Shown here one piece after another: positions 35,585 through 44,460 of a stretch of 64,000 bases of DNA (position 1 is the first letter of the stretch; each line of letters starts with the position of its first letter). The notes beneath the pieces are model-generated. The model saw only the letters and a program-made list of their open reading frames with translations. It was not told the DNA's origin and did no database searches. Position numbers and translations under genes: made by a program. Source of the DNA: Pseudomonas azerbaijanoccidentalis (GTDB lineage Bacteria > Pseudomonadota > Gammaproteobacteria > Pseudomonadales > Pseudomonadaceae); contig NZ_JAHSTU010000007.1 of the NCBI RefSeq assembly GCF_019145495.1, positions 186,001 through 250,000 on the forward strand, in the 5' to 3' direction.

Positions 35585-35664
35585 TGTAGGAGCTGCCGCA
35601 GGCTGCGATCTTTTGATCTTAAAAACACAATCAAAAGATCGCAGCCTTCGGCAGCTCCTACGGG
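35585..35664. repeat. REPIN, GATCGCAGCC family
   Basis: Arms TAGGAGCTGCCGCAGGCTGC and its inverse ending CAGCTCCTAC, spaced by a short A/T-rich loop. Confidence 0.85.
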
Positions 35665-35816
35665 GGTTTGGCGGTGTGTCCGGGCGCTGAGTGGGCGGAG
35701 GGATGGAGCCAGCCCGTGCAGAATCAGGCAAGCATCAGGCAGGATGTGTCTACCGCTATGGCTTGCACAAACATATGCTTTGCCCATCATTCCTGCCCCT
35801 GCCGAGGATGCCTTGC

Positions 35817-36746
35817 ATGTCGTCACTCGATCACTTTGAAGCCCCGCTGGACACCGACATGGAGAAACAGCGTGCGGAACTGGCGGCGATCATCCGTCGC
35901 AACACCGCCGAAGATGGCAGTTATGCCACCGCTGTCGATTCGCTATTCATGTCGCGCCACAGCGAGAACCACGAGTTCGCCCCGGTGCTCGCGCAACCGG
36001 CGCTGTGCATCATGGCCCAGGGGCGCAAGGAAGTGCGGCTGGCGGACGAGTACTTCAATTACGATCCGCTCAATTACCTGGTGGTCTCGGTGTCGATGCC
36101 GCTCAGTGGTCGAGTGGTGAATGTTTCGGCCGAAGAACCGATCCTCGCCGTGCGCCTGGACATTGATCCGGCGGAAATTACTGCGCTGATCGCCGACGCT
36201 GGCCCCCTTGGCGTACCCAGCCGTCCGACCGGACGCGGGCTGTATGTCGAGCGGCTCGACACCGCGATGCTCGACGCCGTGCTACGCCTGACGCGCTTGC
36301 TCGACACCCCGAAAGACATCGCCATGCTCGCGCCGCTGATCCGCCGGGAGATTCTCTACCGTCTACTGCGCAGCAAGCAGGGCCATCGGTTGTACGAGAT
36401 TGCCATTGCCAATAGTCAGAGCCATCGCATCAGCCAGGCGATCAAATGGCTCAACAGCAACTATGAGCAACCGCTGCGCATCGATGATCTGGCCAAAGAA
36501 GTGAATTTGAGCGTGTCGACGCTGCACCATCGCTTCAAGGCAATGACGGCGATGAGCCCGTTGCAGTATCAAAAGCAGCTGCGTTTGCAGGAAGCGCGGC
36601 GCTTGATGCTGGCGGAAGGTTTGGAAGCCTCGGCGGCGGGGTATCGGGTTGGATATGAAAGCCCGTCGCAGTTCAGCCGCGAGTACAGCCGGTTGTTCGG
36701 CGCGCCGCCTTTGAGGGATTTGGCGCGTTTGCGGTTGTCACTCTGA
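35817..36746 (+). CDS. AraC-family regulator
   Basis: A 309-residue transcription factor with an N-terminal AraC_N cupin-like domain (LAQPALCIMAQGRKEVRLAD near 50-70) and two C-terminal helix-turn-helix motifs (LRIDDLAKEVNLSVSTLHHR and SAAGYRVGYESPSQFSREYS). GAGG is nine bases before ATG 35817. No target is evident; the ABM/flavoprotein genes lie upstream but beyond a REPIN. Confidence 0.9.
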   Translation: MSSLDHFEAPLDTDMEKQRAELAAIIRRNTAEDGSYATAVDSLFMSRHSENHEFAPVLAQPALCIMAQGRKEVRLADEYFNYDPLNYLVVSVSMPLSGRVVNVSAEEPILAVRLDIDPAEITALIADAGPLGVPSRPTGRGLYVERLDTAMLDAVLRLTRLLDTPKDIAMLAPLIRREILYRLLRSKQGHRLYEIAIANSQSHRISQAIKWLNSNYEQPLRIDDLAKEVNLSVSTLHHRFKAMTAMSPLQYQKQLRLQEARRLMLAEGLEASAAGYRVGYESPSQFSREYSRLFGAPPLRDLARLRLSL

Positions 36747-36774
36747 TCCAACATTTTTTATGTGGCTGATGGCC

Positions 36775-36870
36775 CCATCGCTGGCAAGCCAGCTCCCACA
36801 AGGATAATTGGTGGCCACAAAATTGTGTGAACACCGCCGAACCCTGTGGGAGCTGGCTTGCCAGCGATGA
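36775..36870. repeat. REPIN, CTGGCAAGCCAGCTCCCACA family
   Basis: Left arm ATCGCTGGCAAGCCAGCTCC and right arm GGAGCTGGCTTGCCAGCGAT, perfect inverses separated by about 55 bases, between convergent genes. Confidence 0.88.
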
Positions 36871-36897
36871 GGCAGCTGAGGCAATAGAAATCCTGAA

Positions 36898-37953
36898 TCA
36901 GGCGCCGAGTACTCGGCAAGCCTCGGCCGGCAATGTCACCGACACCGGATGCCCAACGCTCAAACCGAACCCCTGACACGGCGTGCTCAGCGCGGTAAAT
37001 GACACCCCGGAACACTCCACCGTCGTCTCGATGGTCGCGCCAATATCCCGCACAAACGTCACCTTGCCCAGCAAGCGATTGCCCGCCGTCGCCTGTGGCG
37101 CGGACAGTTGCAGGTCTTCGGGGCGAATCAGCATCTTCACCTTTTCCCCGACCACAATGCTGCTGCAAATCGGCACTTGCAGCGCATCGCCACCGGGCAA
37201 ACTCACCTTGCCATTACCCAGCGCCGTGGCCGGGAAAATGTTGCCGGAACCGATGAAGTCCGCGACAAATTCATTGGCCGGATGGCGGTAGATCTCGATC
37301 GGCGTGCCCACCTGCTGCACCTTGTGTTCACCCAACACCACAACGATATCCGCCATGGTCATCGCTTCGCGTTGATCGTGGGTGACCATGATGGTGGTGA
37401 TGTTCAGGCGCTGTTGCAATTGACTGATTTCCACCTGCATCGACTCGCGCAGCTTGGCGTCGAGCGCCGACAACGGTTCGTCGAGCAAGAGGATTTTCGG
37501 GTGCGAGGCAATCGCCCGGGCAATCGCCACGCGCTGGCGCTGACCACCGGACAGCTTGGCCACCGGACGATTGATCATCGGCTGCAACTGGATCAGCTCC
37601 AGCAACTCCACCACCCGCGCCTGCTGGTCGGCCTTGCTGACGCCGCGCAGTTTCAGTGGATAAGCAATGTTTTCACCCACGGTCATGTGCGGGAACAGCG
37701 CCAGCGACTGGAATACCATGCCGAAGTTGCGCAGGTGCGCGGGGGTGTGGCCGATGTCTTCACCGTCCAGGCGAATCTCGCCGCCAGTCAGGGTTTCCAG
37801 CCCGGCAATCATCCGCAGCAACGTGGTTTTGCCACAGCCCGACGGGCCGAGGAAACACACCAGTTTGCCCTCGGGCAAATGCAGGTTCACATCTTTTACC
37901 GCGCAGGCCGAGCCGTAGTGTTTCTCGACGTTTTCCAGAATCAGACCAGACAT
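36898..37953 (-). CDS. Polyamine-type ABC transporter ATP-binding protein
   Basis: A 351-residue PotA/PotG-type ATPase. Walker A GPSGCGKT (about 34-41), ABC signature LSGGQRQRVAIARA, Walker B ILLLDEPLSALDAK, and a C-terminal TOBE domain with VKMLIRPEDLQL. It is the last gene of a four-gene operon (binding protein, two permeases, ATPase). Compounds of the polyamine/guanidino class are likely substrates, by family. Confidence 0.9.
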   Translation of the reverse strand: MSGLILENVEKHYGSACAVKDVNLHLPEGKLVCFLGPSGCGKTTLLRMIAGLETLTGGEIRLDGEDIGHTPAHLRNFGMVFQSLALFPHMTVGENIAYPLKLRGVSKADQQARVVELLELIQLQPMINRPVAKLSGGQRQRVAIARAIASHPKILLLDEPLSALDAKLRESMQVEISQLQQRLNITTIMVTHDQREAMTMADIVVVLGEHKVQQVGTPIEIYRHPANEFVADFIGSGNIFPATALGNGKVSLPGGDALQVPICSSIVVGEKVKMLIRPEDLQLSAPQATAGNRLLGKVTFVRDIGATIETTVECSGVSFTALSTPCQGFGLSVGHPVSVTLPAEACRVLGA

Positions 37954-37969
37954 AAATCACCTCAAGAAA

Positions 37970-38818
37970 TCAGAACGAAACGCCGCCTTCACCCACCAGC
38001 TTCTCCAGCGCCCAGATCAGGACGAAGTCGATCAGCACGATCAGCACGGCAAACGAAAATACGGTGGGGTCGAGCGAGGACACGGTGCGGCTGTACATCC
38101 AGATCGGCACGGTCATGACGTCGATGGTGTAGAGGAAATAGGTCACGGTGAATTCGTTGAACGAGACGATGAACGCCAGCAGCATGCCTGCCAGAATCCC
38201 CGACTTCATCAGCGGCACCACCACATCGAGGATCGCCCGCATCGGTGAAGCGCCGAGCATTTGCGCAGCCTCTTCGACTTCAGTGCCGATGGAGAGCATC
38301 GCCGCCGTGCAGTTTTTCACCACGAATGGCAGCGCCAGAATTACGTGGGCAATCACCAGCCGCGAGGTGGTCATGTGGAACGGCAGGCTGTCGAACACCA
38401 GCAGCAACGCCAGGCCCAACACCACCATCGGGAACACCAGCGGCAACGACATCAATTGCAGCGCCACAGCCTTGCCGCGGAATTCGCAGCGGGTCAGTGC
38501 GTAAGCGGCCGGCACCGCAATGATCGTGGCGAAGACCATGGTCAGGCACGACACCATCAGGCTGGTGGTCATGGCTTGGCCGAGGCTCAGCACGTCACTG
38601 GAATCGGGCGACACGAAGGTGTGCCAGGCGGCTTTGTACCATTGCAGGCTATAGCTGCTCGGTGGGAAGTCGAGGTTCGATGCGCCGCTGAACGACATGA
38701 CGATCATGGTCAGGATCGGCAGCACTGCCAGCAGCAGGATGAAGCCCGAAAGGATGCCGGCAAACTTGCCGGTCTCGCCGGGCAACAGGCCATAACGCTT
38801 CTTGGTCAGGGTACTCAT
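37970..38818 (-). CDS. Polyamine-type ABC permease, PotC-like
   Basis: A 282-residue inner-membrane permease with six hydrophobic segments and the cytoplasmic EAA loop EVEEAAQMLGASPMRAILDV. It is 16 bases from the ATPase gene and overlaps the upstream permease by 4 bases (ATGA). Confidence 0.9.
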   Translation of the reverse strand: MSTLTKKRYGLLPGETGKFAGILSGFILLLAVLPILTMIVMSFSGASNLDFPPSSYSLQWYKAAWHTFVSPDSSDVLSLGQAMTTSLMVSCLTMVFATIIAVPAAYALTRCEFRGKAVALQLMSLPLVFPMVVLGLALLLVFDSLPFHMTTSRLVIAHVILALPFVVKNCTAAMLSIGTEVEEAAQMLGASPMRAILDVVVPLMKSGILAGMLLAFIVSFNEFTVTYFLYTIDVMTVPIWMYSRTVSSLDPTVFSFAVLIVLIDFVLIWALEKLVGEGGVSF

Positions 38819-39723
38819 TGCGAAGCCTCCAGCATGCGTCGACGACGGCCGGTGATGTATTCGGACAAAGTCATGATCGCCAGGGTGGTGACGATCAGCA
38901 CCACACCGGCAGCGGAAGCGGCGGGCCAGTTCATCAGCGGAGCGATCTGGTCATGCACCATCACCGCCAGCATTGGCACGCGACGGCCACCGAGCAGCAA
39001 TGGCACCACAAAACTGCTGGCGTTGTAGGCGAACACCAACGTCGCACCGGTAATGATCCCCGGCAGACTCATCGGCAACACCACTTGGCGGAACACCTGG
39101 AATCGACTGGCACCGAGGGTCGCGGCGGCTTCTTCGTAGCTGCGGGCAACGCCGCGCATGGCACTGGCGATTGGCAGCACGGCCAATGGGAAAGCGGTTT
39201 GCACCAGGCCCATCAACACGCCGTTCTGGTTGTACAGCAGCATGATCGGACGCTTGATCAGGCCAAGGCCCATCAGTGCCTGGTTGAGCATGCCGGCCGG
39301 GCCGAGAATCACCAGCCAGCCGTAGCTTTGCAGCAGCAGGTTGACCAGCAGCGGAAGCAGCACCGCCGCGAGGAAAATCCGTCGCACGAAGGGCGAGGTC
39401 AGGCGCGACATGGTGTAGGCCACCGGGATCGCCAGGATCACGGCGATCACCGCGCTGATCAGCGCCAGGCGCAAGGTCAGCATCAGCGATTTGAGGTAGT
39501 AGGGTTCCAGCAATTGGGCATAGCTGGCCAGGCTGAACCCTGACCATTCCGCACCCTTGGTGCCCACGCTCATGCGCAGTACCAGCAGGCTGGCGGCGAT
39601 CAGTACGCCGAGAAACAGCATCGACGGCGAGAGGAAAAGCCAGGCGCGCGCGGTCGGCGAAACACCGAAGCGTGGGCGCGACTCAGCAGCGTTGACCGAA
39701 TGGGTCAAAGGTTGGTGTTCCAT
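38815..39723 (-). CDS. Polyamine-type ABC permease, PotB-like
   Basis: A 302-residue permease with six hydrophobic segments; the EAA loop is RSYEEAAATLGASRFQVFRQ. ATG 39723 is chosen because the longer upstream frame simply translates the REP sequence. It is separated from the binding-protein gene by 171 bases that contain a REPIN. Confidence 0.9.
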   Translation of the reverse strand: MEHQPLTHSVNAAESRPRFGVSPTARAWLFLSPSMLFLGVLIAASLLVLRMSVGTKGAEWSGFSLASYAQLLEPYYLKSLMLTLRLALISAVIAVILAIPVAYTMSRLTSPFVRRIFLAAVLLPLLVNLLLQSYGWLVILGPAGMLNQALMGLGLIKRPIMLLYNQNGVLMGLVQTAFPLAVLPIASAMRGVARSYEEAAATLGASRFQVFRQVVLPMSLPGIITGATLVFAYNASSFVVPLLLGGRRVPMLAVMVHDQIAPLMNWPAASAAGVVLIVTTLAIMTLSEYITGRRRRMLEASQ

Positions 39724-39768
39724 AGCAAAGGTCTCGTCAATGGAAGTTCTAAAGCTGTAAACCCGCCC

Positions 39769-39848
39769 TGTAGGAGCTGCCGAAGGCTGCGATCTTTTGA
39801 TCTTCAAAGGTCAAGATCAAAAGATCGCAGCCTTCGGCAGCTCCTACA
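39769..39848. repeat. REPIN inside the ABC operon
   Basis: Perfect arms TAGGAGCTGCCGAAGGCTGC and its inverse CAGCCTTCGGCAGCTCCTAC. It lies between the binding-protein gene and the first permease gene, a common place for mRNA-stabilising REP hairpins. Confidence 0.88.
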
Positions 39849-39894
39849 TAGACATGCGGCCAGGCTTGATACCCGGACCGCATCGAGGTTCAGA

Positions 39895-40998
39895 TCAGGA
39901 AGAAAAGATTTCCGTGTAACGACGAATCCATTGGTCATGCACGGAGGCCAGGAAGGCGTTGTCGTGCATGATCGCCTTCTCTGCAATTTGCTCCGGCGTG
40001 AGGATGTACGGGCTCTTGCGCGCTTCGGCGGAGATGATCGCCTTGGCGTTGACCGGGCCGTTGTAGATATCTTCAGCCATCTTGCCCTGCACCAACGGGT
40101 CCAGAGAGTGGTTGATGAAGGCGTACGCCATGTCGGTGTCGCCCGGACGGTTCTTCGGCATCACCGAGAGCATCAGGTCTGTGTAGAAACCTTCCTTCAT
40201 GCCGAAGGTGGCGCCCAGGCCGTAGTTCGGATCGCGGATCTGTTTCGGGAAGAAGGCCGGGGCGTACAGGCCACCCATATCCAGCGAGCCGGTGCGGAAC
40301 AGTTCGGCGATCTGGTTCGGGTTTTCGCCCAGGGTGACCACGCGGTCTTTGAGCTCGGCGAGTTTCTTGAAGCCAGGCTCGATGTTGTGCTCGTCACCAC
40401 CGGCCAGTTTGGCGGCGATGATGATCAGGTCCATGGCCTCGGTCCAGTTCGGCGGCGGCAGGAAAATGTTCGGCGCCGCGTCGGCATCCCACAGGGAGGC
40501 GTAACTGGTCGGGGCTTCTTTCTGGGTGCGGGTGCTGTAGACCAGGCTGTTGCACCACAGCAGGTAACCGATGCCGTGGCCATTGGCGCCGGTGCGGTAT
40601 TTCTCCGGCACATCGACAATGTTGGGAATGCGGTTGAGGTCGGGTTTTTCCAGCAGGTTGGCAGCGGCCAGACCTTCGGCTCCGACGCCGGCCAACGTGA
40701 TGATGTCGTACTGCGGACGATCACCGCCGGCCTTGAGTTTGGCGACCATTTCGGAGGTACTGCCAGTGCGGTCGGCGATGACCTTGCAGCCGTACTTGTC
40801 TTCGAATGTCGCGGCGATGTTGCGCAGTGCAGCCAGGCCGGTGTCGTCGGACCAGGTCAGCAAGCGCAGGGTCTTGCCAGTGAAGCGCGTGTCGCTGGCA
40901 TTGGCCTTGATGAACGGCATGCTCATGGCGGCCGCTGCCACCGAGGCTACGCCCACGGTCTTGATGAATTGACGTCTGTTCAGATCATGCTCGCCCAT
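39895..40998 (-). CDS. Periplasmic substrate-binding protein with Tat signal
   Basis: A 367-residue PotD-like binding protein beginning MGEHDLNRRQFIKTVGVASV. The twin-arginine NRRQFIK followed by a hydrophobic stretch and ANA is a Tat signal. The mature part has LRLLTWSDDTGLAALRNIAA and YDIITLAGVGAEGLA, as in type II binding proteins. AGGGAG lies upstream of ATG 40998. It is the first gene of the ABC operon, 218 bases downstream of the aldehyde dehydrogenase. Confidence 0.9.
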   Translation of the reverse strand: MGEHDLNRRQFIKTVGVASVAAAAMSMPFIKANASDTRFTGKTLRLLTWSDDTGLAALRNIAATFEDKYGCKVIADRTGSTSEMVAKLKAGGDRPQYDIITLAGVGAEGLAAANLLEKPDLNRIPNIVDVPEKYRTGANGHGIGYLLWCNSLVYSTRTQKEAPTSYASLWDADAAPNIFLPPPNWTEAMDLIIIAAKLAGGDEHNIEPGFKKLAELKDRVVTLGENPNQIAELFRTGSLDMGGLYAPAFFPKQIRDPNYGLGATFGMKEGFYTDLMLSVMPKNRPGDTDMAYAFINHSLDPLVQGKMAEDIYNGPVNAKAIISAEARKSPYILTPEQIAEKAIMHDNAFLASVHDQWIRRYTEIFSS

Positions 40999-41143
40999 TA
41001 CGGACTCCCTTTGTTTTTGTAGGTATAAGGCAGGTCGAAACTGTTGCATCCGCGCGGCTGGAGCAGCGGGTTACCCCTCGTATTTGCGGGGCTTGGCTGA
41101 ACCAGTGAGTTCATCCTGAGGTGGTGCAAAACACCTGACTATC

Positions 41144-41156
41144 GATAAAAAATCAT
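41144..41156 (+). promoter_or_regulatory. Shared 13-bp motif upstream of the ABC operon
   Basis: GATAAAAAATCAT, about 146 bases before the binding-protein start. An almost identical 13-mer (one mismatch) lies upstream of the decarboxylase operon at 44413. It may be a LysR-regulator site. Confidence 0.45.
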
Positions 41157-41216
41157 CGAAGCCATGACGCCAACGCATGCCTCGCCATGAGGCATGCGTT
41201 CACCGTTTTCGTGCCG

Positions 41217-42665
41217 TCAGACGGCGCGAATCACGTGTTTGATTTCCTGGAAAGCCTGCAAGCCCCACGGCCCCAGTTCACGGCCGATGCTGCTCTGCTT
41301 GTAGCCACCCCAAGCGGTCTGCGGGAAGATCACTTGCGGCGCGTTGATCCACACAAGCCCCGCCTGCAAAGCGTTGGCGACGCGGTCGGCGGCTTCGGCA
41401 TTGCGCGTGACCACACTGGCCACCAGACCGAACTGGCTGTCGTTGGCCAGGGCAATCGCCTCGGCTTCGGAGGCGAAACTGCGCACACAGATCACCGGGC
41501 CGAAAATCTCTTCACACCACAGCGCACTGTCGAGGGGCACGTTGGTGAAAACGGTCGGCTGCAAAAAATATCCGCGCGGCAAATCGGCCGGACGATTTCC
41601 GCCGCAAATCAGCTTGGCGCCGGCACTCAAACCCCGGTCGATGTGACCGAGCACGCGCTGGTATTGCGCCTGATTGACCAGTGCGCCCATCTCCACATTC
41701 GGGTCGAACGGGTCGGCCACGCGGATCGCTTCTGCACGGGCCTTCACTCGCGTCAGGAATTCATCGGCCAGTTCATCGGCGACCAGCACACGGCTGGTGG
41801 CGGAGCACATCTGCCCGGCGTTGAAGAAACCACCGCCACAAGCCACTTCCACCGCCAGGTCGAGATCGGCATCGGCCAGCACCAGCAGCGAAGATTTGCC
41901 ACCCAGTTCCAGGCTCACGCCTTTGACAGTTTCTGCTGCGCGTTGCATGACCTGCACGCCCACCGCATTGCTGCCAGTGAAGGAAATCTTGGCGATACGC
42001 GGGTCCGCCGACAGTGGCGCGCCAACGGCCAGGCCGGTGCCGCACACCAGGTTGAAGACACCCGCAGGCAACCCGGCTTCAGCGATGATTGCCGCCAGTT
42101 CCAGCTCCGGCAGCGGTGTCACTTCAGAAGGCTTGAGCACCACGCAGCAACCGGCGGCCAGCGCCGGGGCGAGTTTCCACGCGGTGGTGACCATCGGGAA
42201 GTTCCACGGCACGATCAGGCCCACCACACCGCAGGGTTCGCGACGCAAACGCGCGCTGAAATCGTCGGTCGGCAGCTCGATGGCACTGTCTTGTTTCGCG
42301 TCCAGGCCTTCGGCGAGGCCGGCGTAATACTCGAAGGTGGCGATCACGTCATCGACGTCGATGGCCGCTTCGAACAGTGGCTTGCCGTTGTTACTCGACT
42401 GTAAATGCATCAACTGTTCACGACCGGCCTGCACGCCCGCAGCAATCTTGCGCAGGATCGCTCCGCGCTCGGCACCTGTGGTTTTCGACCACTCGGCGAA
42501 GGCTTTGGTGGCCGCGCTGACAGCTTGATCGACGGCATATCCGTCGCCGCCATTGACGGTGGTCAACAGCGCTTCCGTCGCCGGGTTGATCACGCGCAGG
42601 TGTTCGTTGCCGGCCAACCATTGGCCATCGATGTACAGGCCATCGAGAGTGGTGGGGAAGCTCAT
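41217..42665 (-). CDS. NAD(P)-dependent aldehyde dehydrogenase
   Basis: A 482-residue ALDH. The catalytic Cys is in FFNAGQMCSATSR, the general-base Glu in VSLELGGKSSLL, and the Rossmann GSN loop in SFTGSNAVG. It resembles betaine/guanidinobutyraldehyde-type dehydrogenases. ATG 42665 overlaps the decarboxylase stop (ATGA), so the two are coupled and probably act in series. Confidence 0.9.
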   Translation of the reverse strand: MSFPTTLDGLYIDGQWLAGNEHLRVINPATEALLTTVNGGDGYAVDQAVSAATKAFAEWSKTTGAERGAILRKIAAGVQAGREQLMHLQSSNNGKPLFEAAIDVDDVIATFEYYAGLAEGLDAKQDSAIELPTDDFSARLRREPCGVVGLIVPWNFPMVTTAWKLAPALAAGCCVVLKPSEVTPLPELELAAIIAEAGLPAGVFNLVCGTGLAVGAPLSADPRIAKISFTGSNAVGVQVMQRAAETVKGVSLELGGKSSLLVLADADLDLAVEVACGGGFFNAGQMCSATSRVLVADELADEFLTRVKARAEAIRVADPFDPNVEMGALVNQAQYQRVLGHIDRGLSAGAKLICGGNRPADLPRGYFLQPTVFTNVPLDSALWCEEIFGPVICVRSFASEAEAIALANDSQFGLVASVVTRNAEAADRVANALQAGLVWINAPQVIFPQTAWGGYKQSSIGRELGPWGLQAFQEIKHVIRAV

Positions 42666-44299
42666 TTCGACACCGCCTTCATCCACTCGGCCTGATCGAT
42701 TTCGATCAGCGTCGGGCCTTGTCGATCGGTAGCTGCACGCAGCGCACCACGCAGTTGCTCAACGCCGCTGACCGCTTCGGCAGCGCATCCCAAGGCCTTG
42801 GCCACAGCGATAAAATCCGGGGTGTAGATGTCGACACCCACCGGTTCGATGGCGCGGTTGACCATGTATTTCTTGATCTCTTCGTAGCCCTGGTTATTCC
42901 ACAGCAACACGATCACCGGGGTGCGCGCTTCAACGGCGCTGGCCAATTCCGGCAGGGTGAATTGCAGGCCGCCGTCGCCGATCAGGCACACCACCGGAGG
43001 GCGTGCGCCGCTCTCGATGCTGCCGCCGAGCCAGGCGCCAATCGCCGCCGGCAAGGCGTAACCGAGGGTGCCGTAACCGGTGGACGAGTTGAACCAGCGA
43101 CGCGGGCGTTCCGGGTTGAACGTCAGGTTGCCGGTGTACACCGGTTGGGTCGAATCGCCGACGAATACAGCGTTCGGCAGTTCGTGCAAAACGGTTTCGA
43201 GGAAACGGGTCTGGGCCAGAGTCGGCGCATCCCAGCTCGCGGCGAGTTCTTCACGCAATCGCGCGGCGCGCACCTGGCCCCAATCGTTGCGACGCTCGAC
43301 CAGCGATTTGTGCGACAACGCACTGAGCAAGGCCTGGGCGGCATTGCGCGAGTCGGAGACGAGTGCCACATGCGGTGGGTAATTGCGCACGGTCTGGTCC
43401 GGGTCGATGTCGATACGCAGCAGCTTGCCGGGAATCTCGAAACCACCGGCGAAGGTCACGTCATAGTCGGTTTCGGCCAGCTCGGTGCCGATCGCCAGCA
43501 CCACATCGGCTTCAGCGACCAGCGCACGGGTGGCGACCAGGCTCTGGGTCGAACCGATCAGCAGCGGGTGAGCGGATTCGAGCATGCCCTTGGCATTGAT
43601 GGTCAGCGCCACCGGAGCGTCGAGCAATTCGGCCAGTTCAGTCAGCTCGGCGGCGGCATCGATAGCACCGCCGCCGGCAAGAATCAGCGGACGCTTGGCG
43701 CCAGCCAGCAATTCGGTCATGCGCGAAACGGCCGACGGCGAAGCACCGGCACGGTCAATGTTCACCGGCAGGCTGCTGAGCAGCTCGTCGGCGTCTTCAA
43801 CCAACACGTCCAGTGGAATTTCGATGTGCACCGGGCGCGGACGACCGGCCTGGAACAACGAGAATGCGCGAGCCAACACGCCCGGCAACTCGGACGCCGA
43901 CATCAGCGTATGGGAGAACGCCGCAACACCGGCACACAGTGCGCCCTGATTCGGCAGCTCGTGCAACTTGCCGCGACCGCCGCCCAACTGGCTGCGCGAT
44001 TGCACGCTGGAGATCACCAGCATCGGGATCGAATCGGCATACGCCTGGCCCATCGCCGTGGTGATGTTGGTCATGCCAGGGCCGGTGATGATGAAGCACA
44101 CACCCGGTTTGCCGCTGGTGCGAGCGTAACCGTCGGCCATGAAACCAGCGCCCTGTTCATGACGCGGCGTGACGTGGTTAATGCTCGACCGGGCCAGCCC
44201 GCGATACAGCTCCACGGTATGAACGCCGGGAATGCCGAACACCTGCTCGACACCATAATTCTCGAGTAGCTTGACCAATACTTCGCCGCACGTCGCCAT
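42662..44299 (-). CDS. ThDP-dependent 2-oxoacid decarboxylase (2-ketoarginine decarboxylase-like)
   Basis: A 545-residue thiamine-diphosphate enzyme of the acetolactate synthase family. The ThDP-activating Glu is in TPRHEQGAGFMADGYAR; the ThDP motif is GDGGLQFTLPELA leading to LLWNNQGYEEIKKYM. The start MATCGEVLVKLLENYGVEQV and the FGIPGVHTVELYR loop resemble the 5-guanidino-2-oxopentanoate decarboxylase group rather than biosynthetic ALS. Coupled to an ALDH and near a polyamine-type transporter, it plausibly converts a 2-oxo-guanidino acid to an aldehyde. No transaminase is encoded here. Confidence 0.82.
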   Translation of the reverse strand: MATCGEVLVKLLENYGVEQVFGIPGVHTVELYRGLARSSINHVTPRHEQGAGFMADGYARTSGKPGVCFIITGPGMTNITTAMGQAYADSIPMLVISSVQSRSQLGGGRGKLHELPNQGALCAGVAAFSHTLMSASELPGVLARAFSLFQAGRPRPVHIEIPLDVLVEDADELLSSLPVNIDRAGASPSAVSRMTELLAGAKRPLILAGGGAIDAAAELTELAELLDAPVALTINAKGMLESAHPLLIGSTQSLVATRALVAEADVVLAIGTELAETDYDVTFAGGFEIPGKLLRIDIDPDQTVRNYPPHVALVSDSRNAAQALLSALSHKSLVERRNDWGQVRAARLREELAASWDAPTLAQTRFLETVLHELPNAVFVGDSTQPVYTGNLTFNPERPRRWFNSSTGYGTLGYALPAAIGAWLGGSIESGARPPVVCLIGDGGLQFTLPELASAVEARTPVIVLLWNNQGYEEIKKYMVNRAIEPVGVDIYTPDFIAVAKALGCAAEAVSGVEQLRGALRAATDRQGPTLIEIDQAEWMKAVSK

Positions 44300-44412
44300 G
44301 TGAATTGCCCTTCTTGTTCGATTTGAGACGCCGGGCCTGCGCAGTGTTTATGATGGATTCGCAGGTCCAGGGATGGCCTCATTGGAACGGGCGACACGTA
44401 GCCGCAACAATG

Positions 44413-44449
44413 GATAAAAAGTCATACTAGCCATGTCCTCACGTCATAC
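44413..44449 (+). promoter_or_regulatory. Candidate LysR operator region
   Basis: GATAAAAAGTCAT (44413-44425) matches the motif before the ABC operon, and GTCATAC is repeated at 44421-44427 and 44443-44449, 22 bp (two helical turns) apart. It lies between the decarboxylase operon and the divergent LysR gene. Confidence 0.45.
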
Positions 44450-44460
44450 CTTGGATCCCA

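Noticed and set aside
42662..44299. Biosynthetic acetolactate synthase large subunit (ilvB/ilvI)
   Set aside because: No small regulatory subunit follows, and it is coupled to an aldehyde dehydrogenase; catabolic decarboxylase fits better.
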